Source of the DNA: Saprospiraceae bacterium
Lineage (GTDB): Bacteria > Bacteroidota > Bacteroidia > Chitinophagales > Saprospiraceae
Assembly: GCA_016708265.1 (NCBI GenBank)
Contig: JADJGA010000011.1
Location: 496,001-560,000, forward strand
Length of the DNA stretch: 64,000 bases
Reading direction: 5' to 3'
Part shown: positions 48,506 through 57,311 of the stretch, in pieces
How the letters are laid out: every line of letters begins with the position of its first letter
Position numbering within the stretch: the first letter of the stretch is position 1
Translations under genes and position numbers: made by a program
Notes under the pieces: model-generated
What the model saw: only the letters and a program-made list of their open reading frames with translations
Database searches by the model: none
Told to the model about the DNA's origin: nothing

Positions 48506-49177
48506 TCATTCATTCATTTTGTCAAGTTTAAAAAATCGTTTAGCAATCAAAATTGAAAAAACTACCCAAGGCATCAATGACACTAATGATAGAACTAATC
48601 CTAACATTCCTGCTGAAGATGGTATTATCATTAGTCCACCTGCAATCAAGCCCCATATTGCAGTTTTTTTGCTAAATGTATCATCCATGAGCATTACTCT
48701 TGAAGAAATTATCAATGTCAATGCATTGAGTATATAATAAATATCAAATGCAGTCCCATTATAACGCAGCAAGAGCAAATTCCCCGAAGATATTATTTGT
48801 TCTTTTATTTCAGTCGATGAAGCGTCCATATATTGTTGGCTCAATGCTTTCATCTCAAAAATCACAGTAGATGAATAATAGGATGCAATTCCTATGAATC
48901 TAATCACTAAGGCAATTGTCATATATTCTAAATTTGTCTTTTTTAATGCGGCATATAATCCCAAATAAACGAAAATAATCAGCGTGTTATTTACAATATA
49001 AAGTAAATCTAAACTCAATAATCCCAAAAACCAATTTTCATTAAAAAGTTCAAAAAATCCTTTTGGCGAATTCGGAGGAGGGTACATTCCATAGATAAAA
49101 ATCTGAACTGGAATAAGTATAACAATCATTATTGTTGCTATTCCTGCTATTTTATAAAGTTTTTTCAATTCATTCAT
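48506..49177 (-). CDS. DUF4386-family membrane protein
   Basis: 223 residues with about six membrane helices (IATIMIVILIPVQIFIYGMY, FLGLLSLDLLYIVNNTLIIF, MTIALVIRFIGIASYYSS, ...). FNENWFLGLLSLDLLYIVNN and LLLRYNGTAFDIYYILNALTL match the DUF4386 family of unknown function. Intact. A single-gene cassette flanked by attC-like sites. Confidence 0.75.
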   Translation of the reverse strand: MNELKKLYKIAGIATIMIVILIPVQIFIYGMYPPPNSPKGFFELFNENWFLGLLSLDLLYIVNNTLIIFVYLGLYAALKKTNLEYMTIALVIRFIGIASYYSSTVIFEMKALSQQYMDASSTEIKEQIISSGNLLLLRYNGTAFDIYYILNALTLIISSRVMLMDDTFSKKTAIWGLIAGGLMIIPSSAGMLGLVLSLVSLMPWVVFSILIAKRFFKLDKMNE

Positions 49178-49212
49178 TTCATTATCAATTAGTTAGTGTC
49201 TTTTTTAGTATT

Positions 49213-49348
49213 TGTGGTAACGTTTTGGCGCTTGGCGAAGAAGCGGATTTCGAAGCACTAAACTGTCTGCCAGCACTGAACTTGATACGAAGCACAAAGC
49301 TTCATTTAACCACTGAACCGCCAATTTCTTGTAAGTGTTGTTACCAGT
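49213..49348 (-). other. attC-like cassette recombination site
   Basis: Starts GGTAACG and ends GTTGTTACC. It shares TTGGCGAAGAAG, GATACGAAGCACAAAGCTTC and TTTAACCACTGAACCGCC with its relatives. Lies between the DUF4386 gene and the next cassette. Confidence 0.6.
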
Positions 49349-49367
49349 AGTGCTCCTTCGTCCGCTG

Positions 49368-49772
49368 TTACTTTGCTCTCATTTTATTTCCCTTTGCATC
49401 ATGGGTCACTTCTGCTAGTCCAAGTTTTTCCATTAAAGGGGGAACATACATTCCAAAGCGTCCACGAAGTCCTTTTTTCAGACCATACCAACCACCGTTT
49501 GGATTGTTGTCAGAACGTCCCCAAGCTTCAACAGTTCCTTCCTTTGCAGGTTTTTGTTCGTCTGCACTTCCTAACTCCATCCAGTCTCCGTGTTGTTTAA
49601 GCATTGTATGTAGGTCTGTCAGGCATTTTGCGTCATAAATAAGTGTTGTCTTGCCAACGATACACATAATAACTTCTTTGCCGTCTTTTACATCTTTATA
49701 CATTTCGTAGTCCGATGTCAATGGTGGAGTTTTTAGTTTCCACGGATTTTCTTTTGTTCCTTCAGTTGCCAT
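49368..49772 (-). CDS. small conserved cytoplasmic protein, function unknown
   Basis: 134 residues: MATEGTKENPWKLKTPPLTS, YEMYKDVKDGKEVIMCIVGK, LHTMLKQHGDWMELGSADEQ and GTVEAWGRSDNNPNGGWYGL, ending GLAEVTHDAKGNKMRAK. It has the look of a short conserved Bacteroidota family often found in cassettes, but I cannot name it with certainty. No signal peptide. Intact, and shares its cassette with the SRPBCC gene (18-base gap). Confidence 0.7.
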   Translation of the reverse strand: MATEGTKENPWKLKTPPLTSDYEMYKDVKDGKEVIMCIVGKTTLIYDAKCLTDLHTMLKQHGDWMELGSADEQKPAKEGTVEAWGRSDNNPNGGWYGLKKGLRGRFGMYVPPLMEKLGLAEVTHDAKGNKMRAK

Positions 49773-49790
49773 TTTATTAAAGTTTTGATG

Positions 49791-50246
49791 TTACTGTTTT
49801 TCTGCTGCCGTTTTTAAGTCCAAAGCATATTGCTCAAAGTTAGGTTTGAAGTCGGGCAACGAGCCTTTTATCATTGGTAGCATTATTCCTTTGAACACTT
49901 CAACCATAGAAAAGTCAGTTGTTCCGTCTGATTTAGGTGTCAATGAAAATGTCCTAACTCCTGAAAACATTGGAGCAAAGCCGTCTTGCCAAACCATTGT
50001 CGTAGGTGTCAATTGTGAAACTTTAAGGTTAAAAGTTCTTTTGGGGTCGAGTTTTGAAACAAGTTTAATTTTTTCTCCTTGTTTAATTTGTCCGTCCACC
50101 GAAACAACTGTTGAGTTCCACTTTGTGAAGTCAGTAGCATTGGTCAGCAAAGCCATTATCTTGTCTGCTGATGCTTTGATGTTGATTGCAACTGCTGTTT
50201 CCATTCGGAATGTCGTTGCAGAAGATGTTGCTTTATTGTTCGTCAT
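49791..50246 (-). CDS. SRPBCC-family (START-like) protein
   Basis: 151 residues from ATG 50246 (MTNNKATSSATTFRMETAVA), preferred over 50321, which lies in the leader. AVAINIKASADKIMALLTNA, DFTKWNSTVVSVDGQIKQGE and FSLTPKSDGTTDFSMVEVFK match the ligand-binding helix-grip fold (polyketide cyclase/AHSA1-like). Such proteins bind hydrophobic molecules; ligand unknown. First cassette after leader copy 4. Confidence 0.75.
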   Translation of the reverse strand: MTNNKATSSATTFRMETAVAINIKASADKIMALLTNATDFTKWNSTVVSVDGQIKQGEKIKLVSKLDPKRTFNLKVSQLTPTTMVWQDGFAPMFSGVRTFSLTPKSDGTTDFSMVEVFKGIMLPMIKGSLPDFKPNFEQYALDLKTAAEKQ

Positions 50247-50316
50247 ATTTTTGATGTCAAAGTTACTTTTTGTTTTTATGTCTATGTTAAGTTTGGTCGG
50301 TAATAGGGTGACGCAT

Positions 50317-50595
50317 AACATACTTATTTACGCAATATTTTCAACCTAAATATTCGCTTTGCACCCATTCTCAATAGTGATAGACGCAACTCAGTATAAA
50401 TTTTCTATTGCGTAAAATTTTGTGCTAATATACAAACTAATTTTTCAATAATATAACAACTATATATGATTAAATGACTAATCTGCTTTTTTATCGCTAA
50501 TGTTTATTTTCTCCATTGACGTTGCAAAAGCAGCTTCAATCCAAAAATTAACCGCAATCATTCTTTTATTGATATCAGGAGTTTTTTCGAAAACA
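50317..50595 (-). other. attI-like leader, copy 4 (type B)
   Basis: Ends on the minus strand with TTGCGTAAATAAGTATGTT, followed by ATGCG. Outer part matches copy 2. Only 5 bases separate its distal end from reciprocal-hairpin copy 4. Confidence 0.65.
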
Positions 50596-50600
50596 ATAAA

Positions 50601-50706
50601 TTAAGCCTTTGTTGGTGTTTTCACCAACAAATCTCTATGGCAGGAAATCCAATTTTTAGTCTCTGTCAGTGTTTTGACTGTTGGTGAAAACACCAACAGT
50701 GGCTAA
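50601..50706. repeat. 106-bp reciprocal-hairpin element, copy 4
   Basis: TTAAGCC...GGCTAA with both arms intact. As at 12831, it is joined by AGGTAGTT-like sequence to a multi-hairpin repeat. Confidence 0.85.
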
Positions 50707-50717
50707 AGGTAGTTCAG

Positions 50718-50962
50718 GACAGTGCGATCCCGACATTTATCGTCGGGAGTCTGAGCTGGAGAAAGCAGGAAATTTTACCGAAACCTTGTAGGTAAAATTT
50801 TCGTTCCCGATAGCTATCGGGATGAAAACGTGATAACTTGTCTTTTTAAAAGCAAAATAAGGTTTGCGAGTTTTCCCGCCTTTAGATGTCGGGATCGCAC
50901 GTCCCGACATTTATCGTCGGGATTGTTACTTTTTGTGTCGACACAAAAAGTAAGGAAATTTA
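50718..50962. repeat. multi-hairpin dispersed repeat, copy 3
   Basis: Same plan as copies 1 and 2, with three CCCGA/TCGGG inverted repeats inserted. The last hairpin (50926-50953) is a perfect palindrome with arm TTACTTTTTGTGTC, differing from copy 1's arm at matched positions on both sides. Confidence 0.8.
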
Positions 50963-51021
50963 AATAAAAAAATTAATAATAACCCCCAGTTTCACCGGAA
51001 GAATTACAAAATGGACCTATG

Positions 51022-51095
51022 AAAACACTGCAGTGGGTTCAATATCAATAATACAAATCATTCAACCCATTTCCGGGTTGTTTTATACTTTCCTA
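51022..51095. repeat. GTGGGTTCAATATCAATAAT repeat with AACCC/GGGTT hairpin
   Basis: Matches the end of the 41351 gene and its terminator region (42066-42145), even sharing GAATTACAAAAT just upstream. Probably the residue of a lost paralogue of that gene. Confidence 0.6.
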
Positions 51096-51428
51096 TCACA
51101 ACTCCACTACAAGGTCAAGCTGTTAAATGTGATTGTAAATATTATTTTATATTAATTATAACCTAAATATGGATTTAATTCAAATAATAATCTAAAAAAC
51201 AAATCGTATTTTTTTAAATAATATTTTAGTTAGTAATTATCGGATTAAATGATAATAACCTCAATTTCAAACTTAATCTGATTTCATTCAGTGGTTTAAG
51301 AGTAAGCAAATTGAATTATTTATTATTTTATTTTTTGCTGATATTGCATGTTGGTTTTATTTAATGTTGAAATACACATTATTCTTAAAATAATTGATGC
51401 CAAAAACCGAATTAAGCTCTTTTTAGTA

Positions 51429-51436
51429 TAACTTTG
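51429..51436 (+). promoter_or_regulatory. candidate -7 element TAACTTTG
   Basis: TAnnTTTG match 48 bases before the gene at 51484. Confidence 0.4.
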
Positions 51437-51483
51437 TATTTAATTGGAATTTCATTTTTTCATCTTACCCAAAAATACAACAA

Positions 51484-52005
51484 ATGAAAAAGTTATTTCA
51501 TATTTTATTGATTCCCTTATTGATTCTCTTCTCCTCATATCAAGTATTACATAGTCAAATCACAACTCAGGAGAAATCAAAAACATATTTCACCTGGGTT
51601 AAATACATGGATAACTCATATTCAGAGGCTGTGTATTTGAAAGAAGTTAAAGATAGTTCTATAATTATAATGGAAAAGAAGGATTTTAAAAATAAAACAA
51701 TTATGATAAATGATATAGAATTCCTTCGTTTCAGAAAAAAAAATAATGATTCAAAAGGCTTTTTATACAGAGCATTGGTTGGATTTGCATTAGGAGCAAT
51801 TATTGGTCCTTTAGGAGAAGATGATTTGCCTATACCTCTATTAGCCATGGCAGGAGGTATTGCGTTAGCATTACCAGGTACCATGATTGGAGGAATGATT
51901 GGTTCGGCAACGATAAAAATTAAAATTAATGGAAATCAAAATAATTATAACGCTAAAAAGAAAAACTGGAAAAGTATAAGTACTGAACGTATTACAACTG
52001 GTTGA
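51484..52005 (+). CDS. exported protein with glycine-rich membrane segment, unknown
   Basis: 173 residues: signal peptide (MKKLFHILLIPLLILFSSYQ...HSQ), a small beta-rich part (FTWVKYMDNSYSEAVYLKEV; SSIIIMEKKDF), then a glycine-rich hydrophobic pair (ALVGFALGAIIGPLG and AMAGGIALALPGTMIGGMIG) resembling glycine-zipper segments. Possibly an envelope protein. Intact; no family named. Confidence 0.65.
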   Translation: MKKLFHILLIPLLILFSSYQVLHSQITTQEKSKTYFTWVKYMDNSYSEAVYLKEVKDSSIIIMEKKDFKNKTIMINDIEFLRFRKKNNDSKGFLYRALVGFALGAIIGPLGEDDLPIPLLAMAGGIALALPGTMIGGMIGSATIKIKINGNQNNYNAKKKNWKSISTERITTG

Positions 52006-52188
52006 TTTATAATTATTCAAAAAGATTTAAGCATTTTTTTTGAAATATAAAAAAGCAAATATCAGGAGTAAGTTGTAGGATGAAATATCGGAATTAAAGT
52101 CTTTAAATTTTGTAAATATACCAATTATAATAAAAAGTATTTGTGAGTTTTGGTACTGGCATAAGGATGTCGACAAAAGTTTTAAATT

Positions 52189-53136
52189 ATGAACTCAATA
52201 ACAAATAACATTATGGATTTATATTTTTTCTCTCGGCTTAAATTCTTGTATGGCAACTTCTTTTATACATTTTTAATAGCATGGACAATTGTAATATTAG
52301 GAGTGGGTTGCAATAAAGAAGAGCAGTCACAACCACCTAAGCTACCCGAAATATCATTTGTGGAAATACCTGCAGGTACTTTTATTATGGGTAATTCCTC
52401 AGTTATATCTGATACGAGTTGGGTCGAACACCAGGTTACTGTAAGTGCATTTAAGATGAGCAAATACGAAATAACAAATTCTCAATATGCAGTTTTTTTA
52501 AATGAAAAGAAAATTGGCAAAGATGGAAAATATACAAAAGGTAAAGATCCGACTGTTTCTTTAATTCTTGAACCTTATTTTTGTGAAGAATGTGGTTTGA
52601 AATTCATAGACGAAAAATGGATGCCAACTAAAGGATACGAAAATCACCCTGTAATAAATGTTACATGGTTTGGTGCTGACGAGTTTGCAACATATATCGG
52701 AGGGTATCTACCAACCGAAGCACAATGGGAATATGCATGTCGTGCAAATACTACCACACCATTTAATACTGGTGAATGTTTATCATATTTACAGGCAAAT
52801 TATTATTGGTTATTTCCATACGGGCCTTGCGAAAATACAAATGTCGAAAGTCCTCATGAAACACAGGAAGTTGGAACATATCCAGCAAATTCTTTTGGAT
52901 TGCATGATATGCATGGCAATGCTGAAGAATGGTGCAGAGATTTGTATGGTAGTTATCCAGCAACACCTCAAACAGACCCAACTGGCCCAACAAATACTAA
53001 ATTAAATGTCCGTGTAACAAGGGGTGGGGCTTATAAAACAATGGGTGTTATTTGTACTTCTTATTGGAGAACCCCCTGCAAACCTAATAATGTGTTTGCT
53101 GATACTAAAGGATTTCGGGTTGTGCGAATTCCATAG
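52189..53136 (+). CDS. lipoprotein of the formylglycine-generating-enzyme (SUMF1/FGE-sulfatase) fold
   Basis: 315 residues. An N-terminal hydrophobic segment ends in a lipobox-like LGVGC. The FGE-like core has VEIPAGTFIMGN, VSAFKMSKYEITNSQYAVFL, HPVINVTWFGADEFATYIGG, LPTEAQWEYACR, GLHDMHGNAEEWCRDLYG, TRGGAYKTMG and a terminal GFRVVR. Only some members oxidise sulfatase cysteines; many Bacteroidota lipoproteins with this fold have structural roles (GldJ/GldK-like). The catalytic Cys pair is not clear, so enzymatic activity is uncertain. Confidence 0.85.
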   Translation: MNSITNNIMDLYFFSRLKFLYGNFFYTFLIAWTIVILGVGCNKEEQSQPPKLPEISFVEIPAGTFIMGNSSVISDTSWVEHQVTVSAFKMSKYEITNSQYAVFLNEKKIGKDGKYTKGKDPTVSLILEPYFCEECGLKFIDEKWMPTKGYENHPVINVTWFGADEFATYIGGYLPTEAQWEYACRANTTTPFNTGECLSYLQANYYWLFPYGPCENTNVESPHETQEVGTYPANSFGLHDMHGNAEEWCRDLYGSYPATPQTDPTGPTNTKLNVRVTRGGAYKTMGVICTSYWRTPCKPNNVFADTKGFRVVRIP

Positions 53137-53306
53137 TTGGAAAAATCAGATGGCTTTAAGGAAAGGTGAAATATGAGTTGTGTCCATAAATTCTTAGATT
53201 GTGTGTAAAGTGAATAGATAGGTTGTTTTAAATGTGTAAATGAAGATTGTGGCTGCTAAGTGTAACTATTAAATATATTTATGCTGAAGAAAATAATTAT
53301 TTCAAA

Positions 53307-54485
53307 ATGATGCAAAAAAATATTTTGGTCATTTTTCTTATGATGTCCTTCATACAATTGAATAAGGCTCAAGAATTTTCTTTAAATCAAGGAGGAACAA
53401 CTCAGAAGGATTACTATTCTGTAATACCTTTTGAAATTGAAAATGACAAAATCGTTGTAAAAGCAAATATTGAAAATATTGATTATCGTTTTATTTTTGA
53501 TACTGGATCTTCAAATTTGATTTTTAAACCTTTATACGAGGAGATTAAACTCAATAGTCTGACTAAAATTTCTTGTTATGATGGTAACGGAAAAATTGAC
53601 AGTCTTGCAGTTGTTTCGTTGGATAGCATTACATTCGGAGGAATAACATTCAAAAATATTCCAACAGCAGTTGCAGAAAACAATATTTTCTCAGAGTGTC
53701 TTGGCATAGATGGATTTATTGGTAATAACATGCTGAGAAATTCAATAGTTCGAATATCTTTAAAAGACAAAACAATTATAATAACAGATAATAAGAGAAA
53801 ATTAAACCTTAACAAATCCCACAGCACAAAATTCTATTTTGATGATCCCGTTCCATTTATTACAGTTATGTTAAAAGACAAAACAAATGCAAGGGATCCA
53901 GTATTATTTGATAGCGGAGCAAATGATTTTTATAGTTTATCATTAAGCCATTTCATCTATTTTCAAGAAAGGGATGTCTTCAATGACTCTTTAAAAGGAT
54001 TCGGGAGTAATTCTTATAGTTTATTTGGAGTAGGAAAGGACTCTTTTCAATATAGATTAACTGTTCCTGAAATTAAGTTAGAGGGTACTAAATTTCAAAA
54101 TGTAACTTTTAACACTACAAGTAGTCCAGATTCACACATAGGTTTAAAATTATTAGACTATGGAATTATAATAATAGATTATAAAAACAAAAAATTTTAC
54201 TTTGAACCTTTCAAAAAAATAGTAAATATGCAGGCGAAACAATTACCTTTTGACCTGACATTTCAAGATAATAAACTTTCAATAGGTATAATCTGGAAAG
54301 ATAAATATAAAAATCAAATGTCTGCAGGTGACCAAATCATAGAAATAAATGATGTGAATTATGAAAATTATAACATTTGCGATGTTTTAAAAAATGGTTC
54401 AATAATTAAGAATATGGTTAAACTAAAGCTGAAACTCAAAGATAAAACAGGCTTAATTAAAATTGTTGAACTTGAGAGGGAGTAA
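53307..54485 (+). CDS. exported retropepsin-like aspartyl protease with C-terminal PDZ-like domain
   Basis: 392 residues from ATG 53307 (MMQKNILVIFLMMSFIQLNK, cleavage after KAQ). Two lobes each carry an aspartyl protease signature: FIFDTGSSNLIF (about 69-80) and PVLFDSGANDFYSLS (about 199-213). The final 100 residues (QLPFDLTFQDNKLSIGIIWK; SAGDQIIEINDVNYENYN) look like a PDZ domain. Predicted periplasmic protease or peptide-binding protein. Intact. Confidence 0.8.
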   Translation: MMQKNILVIFLMMSFIQLNKAQEFSLNQGGTTQKDYYSVIPFEIENDKIVVKANIENIDYRFIFDTGSSNLIFKPLYEEIKLNSLTKISCYDGNGKIDSLAVVSLDSITFGGITFKNIPTAVAENNIFSECLGIDGFIGNNMLRNSIVRISLKDKTIIITDNKRKLNLNKSHSTKFYFDDPVPFITVMLKDKTNARDPVLFDSGANDFYSLSLSHFIYFQERDVFNDSLKGFGSNSYSLFGVGKDSFQYRLTVPEIKLEGTKFQNVTFNTTSSPDSHIGLKLLDYGIIIIDYKNKKFYFEPFKKIVNMQAKQLPFDLTFQDNKLSIGIIWKDKYKNQMSAGDQIIEINDVNYENYNICDVLKNGSIIKNMVKLKLKLKDKTGLIKIVELERE

Positions 54486-54654
54486 GGAATTTCAGGGCTT
54501 ATTGAAAATTTTGTATTTAAGAAAAAGCAATTCCATTGAATTAAACAAAACGACAATTTTCAAAATAAAAGAACAAATAATTAGAAATATATAATTACTT
54601 TATTTTCAATATGTGTTTTTATTCTTAGTCCGAATATTATAAAAAAATGATTCT

Positions 54655-55239
54655 ATGAAAAAATATTTAATTGGAATTATTCTTGGTATTTCATGGTCAG
54701 GTTGTGTTTCATTGTACCAGCCTATAAAAATTGAATCTCTGGCTATTAATGACTATAGATATGGTCTTAAAGAATCAAATGTAGAAATCGCCTTGGATTA
54801 CGATGTACTAACAGGAGCGAGCAATAAGATGTATTCGAAAAGGGAAAAGAAAAACAATGTTAGCTTAGTTGTTTTAAATGTTCAAAATTTGGGAGAAAAA
54901 GAATTACTTCTGCCTGAGGATTTATTAATTCAAATAAATACAGGAGATAGTATCCAGCCTCTTCAGTTGGAAAAAGCTATGGAAGAATTAGTTGATCCTG
55001 TAACAAATAAAACAAACACAATTGGCGATATTATAGAAGCCCCCTTTTTATGGGAGCTAATCTGGGGAGTTGGAAAGACCGTTAATGAATCCAAAAAAGT
55101 TATCTCACATGTAAGATTCAGTATTGATATGAATGAGCATTATCTTGAACAATATACTTTAGAAACAGGGCAAAGTACGACAGGGTTTCTTGTCCTGCCT
55201 GTGAAAAAAGGTACACCTTTAAAGATATCTCTCCGATAA
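54655..55239 (+). CDS. lipoprotein of unknown function
   Basis: 194 residues. Signal MKKYLIGIILGISWSGC with lipobox WSGC, then a beta-rich domain (NVEIALDYDVLTGASNKMYS; KKNNVSLVVLNVQNLGEKEL; TGFLVLPVKKGTPLKISLR). No family recognised. Intact; same strand as its neighbours but 169 bases from the upstream gene. Confidence 0.6.
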   Translation: MKKYLIGIILGISWSGCVSLYQPIKIESLAINDYRYGLKESNVEIALDYDVLTGASNKMYSKREKKNNVSLVVLNVQNLGEKELLLPEDLLIQINTGDSIQPLQLEKAMEELVDPVTNKTNTIGDIIEAPFLWELIWGVGKTVNESKKVISHVRFSIDMNEHYLEQYTLETGQSTTGFLVLPVKKGTPLKISLR

Positions 55240-55412
55240 GATCATAGGTTCATTTTCACAAATATCATTGCTAAGACTCAAAAATTATGAAACAACAATA
55301 ACACTGATTTTCAAGTTTTTAAAAGATAACTTTCTGGATTATATTCCTAATTGTTTTGTCCAAGTTGGGTTTTTGATAATTCTCTCTATCTCAATAATAT
55401 TCTTCCAATAAT

Positions 55413-55445
55413 TTGGTGTTTTGTGATTTTTTATATATAATTTTG
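55413..55445 (+). promoter_or_regulatory. promoter-containing repeat, copy 1
   Basis: TTG (55413-55415), a 22-base spacer and TAATTTTG (55438-55445) fit the Bacteroidota TTG/TAnnTTTG promoter. The surrounding 55290-55470 resembles 63560-63735 (both with CACTGATTTTCAAGTTTTTA and CAATAATTTGRT), and the core is also at 62755-62779. The next gene starts 71 bases downstream. Confidence 0.55.
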
Positions 55446-55515
55446 CATTGAAGGATGGATGAAACACTAAGTCATTTTATGTAATTATAGACCAGTACCA
55501 ATTTAAAAATAACAT

Positions 55516-56012
55516 ATGAAACAAAAATCAAATTCCTTTTAATTTTCCTTTTAATGGCTAATTATTCTTTTGGACAAATTAAGGTAGATGAGCTTAATAT
55601 TGACACGACAATAACAGGTTTTAAGTTTGCAGCAAATTTTCAAGGAACCCATGTTTTTACTAAAAATGGTGCTTCAGATTTAAATACAAATAATCCAACT
55701 ACTTTCTTAGTCAAAATATCGCCAAATATGTCTGCTACAATAGCCAAAGAAAAACTTGAAAGGATATCAAATGAGTCTCCACAAAGTGGATATAAAATTT
55801 CAAACTTGATAAAGAAAGACACAACCTTGAATGGGTACAGCGCATTTTATATTTCATATATTGAAACTTCTGACATGATTAACTATAAAAGTTTTATTTT
55901 TAACGCTTACTTAAGCAAAGACAATACAATAGTATTTTTTTTTAGCGGAGACATTGACAATGGAAAATATATAGAAAAATTTAAAAGAACCTTTTACAGT
56001 ATTAAATTTTAA
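55516..56012 (+). CDS. small exported protein, frameshifted signal peptide
   Basis: The 152-codon frame from 55554 begins MANYSFGQIKVDELNIDTT, but reading back in frame gives KFLLIFLLMANYSFGQ, a normal signal peptide whose start ATGAAACAAAAA (55516) is one base out of frame. One A seems to be missing from the run at 55523-55527. The mature protein is about 145 residues, beta-rich (GFKFAANFQGTHVFTKNGAS; SGYKISNLIKKDTTLNGYSA). No family recognised. Confidence 0.6.
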
Positions 56013-56296
56013 CTAAATCTAACACCATATCTGAAATAGGCAGTTTTTAGTGCTTGACAGCCATTTTTTTGGTTATAAAATGTTTTAATTTTACTTATAT
56101 CTGTACTTAAGAATGTGTTAAAATAGAATGACTGGATAGTATTTTAAAGAAGAATTTTTAGTAAAACTGATTAACATGGCAGTAGAATTAGAATTTATAA
56201 TTTTGCTTATTCAAATAGAAAAAATTGAAAAATCCTATCCAGGTGGATTTGTAAAATATGAAATTGATATATCAAATTTAATTTAAATTCAATAAT

Positions 56297-57073
56297 ATGA
56301 GAATCTTATTTTCGTGTTATTTCACAGTTATATTTGCAATTCTCCAAGCTGAAAACCCGTGTGGAATTATGTTTCCACAGACTAAAGGCATATGGGGAAA
56401 ATCTTGTATTTGGATTAAAAGAGGAGAATCATTAAAAACTTATGATAGTCCAAATGGGCAGGTTACTGGTAATCTTAAATTCAGTGAAAAGTATTGGAAT
56501 TTGAGATATAATCCAGATACATCATCCAAACAAATCTGGATTGATGAGTTAGATAAAGTGTGGATAGGGTCTAATTCAATAGAACTTTTAAGAGTTTCGG
56601 AAACTAATAGTGGATACCATAAAATCATGAATTCAACTTTTAGTAATGGCTTATGGATTAATTCAAAAGATATCGATGAACAAAAATATTTTCATTTTAG
56701 TTATCAGGAATTACTTTTTGGGAAGAAAGAAGAATTACCAAAAGAAATAAATTGGGGTAGAGAATATGGAAGAATAGGTGTGAATTTAGAGAACTGTTTA
56801 AACTTAAGAGAGTCTCCATCTATAAAATCTAAAATTATCACTTGTGTTCCTTCGAATGGAATCAAACATGATTCACGATTTGTAACACATGTTGAGGTTA
56901 TAAAATCACAGGATAAATGGGCATATGTAAATGTGATAACAAATAAATACCCTTCTACCCCTGATGAAGATTCTGAATGCCCCAGTAAATTATATCGTCA
57001 ACAAAAAGGATGGCTTAAAGCTATCGGAGATGATGGATATCCAAATATTTGGTATTCTGTTACAACATATTAG
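56297..57073 (+). CDS. exported SH3b-domain protein
   Basis: 258 residues with a signal peptide (MRILFSCYFTVIFAILQAEN). Two SH3-like segments: IKRGESLKTYDSPNGQVTGN (about 39-58), and GVNLENCLNLRESPSIKSKI followed by DKWAYVNVITNKY (about 158-220), the LNLRESPS...KWAYV pattern of bacterial SH3 domains. Such domains bind peptidoglycan or peptides. A related start is cut off at the right edge of the window (63763). Confidence 0.6.
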   Translation: MRILFSCYFTVIFAILQAENPCGIMFPQTKGIWGKSCIWIKRGESLKTYDSPNGQVTGNLKFSEKYWNLRYNPDTSSKQIWIDELDKVWIGSNSIELLRVSETNSGYHKIMNSTFSNGLWINSKDIDEQKYFHFSYQELLFGKKEELPKEINWGREYGRIGVNLENCLNLRESPSIKSKIITCVPSNGIKHDSRFVTHVEVIKSQDKWAYVNVITNKYPSTPDEDSECPSKLYRQQKGWLKAIGDDGYPNIWYSVTTY

Positions 57074-57311
57074 AGGTATGAATTAGAGCCTAAAAAAATA
57101 TAGGGTATACTCTTTTTAAAATGGTTAATAAAATTATACTAACAGATTAAAAAGCATATTAAAATTTGAATTCTATTTTGCAAACATGACTGTTTTATAG
57201 CATGTAAAGTTTTATGATTCATTTCAAGTTTTGTTTTGGAAGTTAGTTTAGCACTTTGACATACTGCACTTCGGCTTTTATTCAAGGGTCAATTTTTAAA
57301 AAATTAGAAAA

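Larger units (their letters stand above)
50707..51483. other. intergenic region with repeats upstream of 51484
   Basis: Contains multi-hairpin copy 3, the GTGGGTTCAATATCAATAAT repeat (51022-51095) and an AT-rich stretch (51100-51425) in which nothing was recognised except a promoter-like element at its end. Confidence 0.5.
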
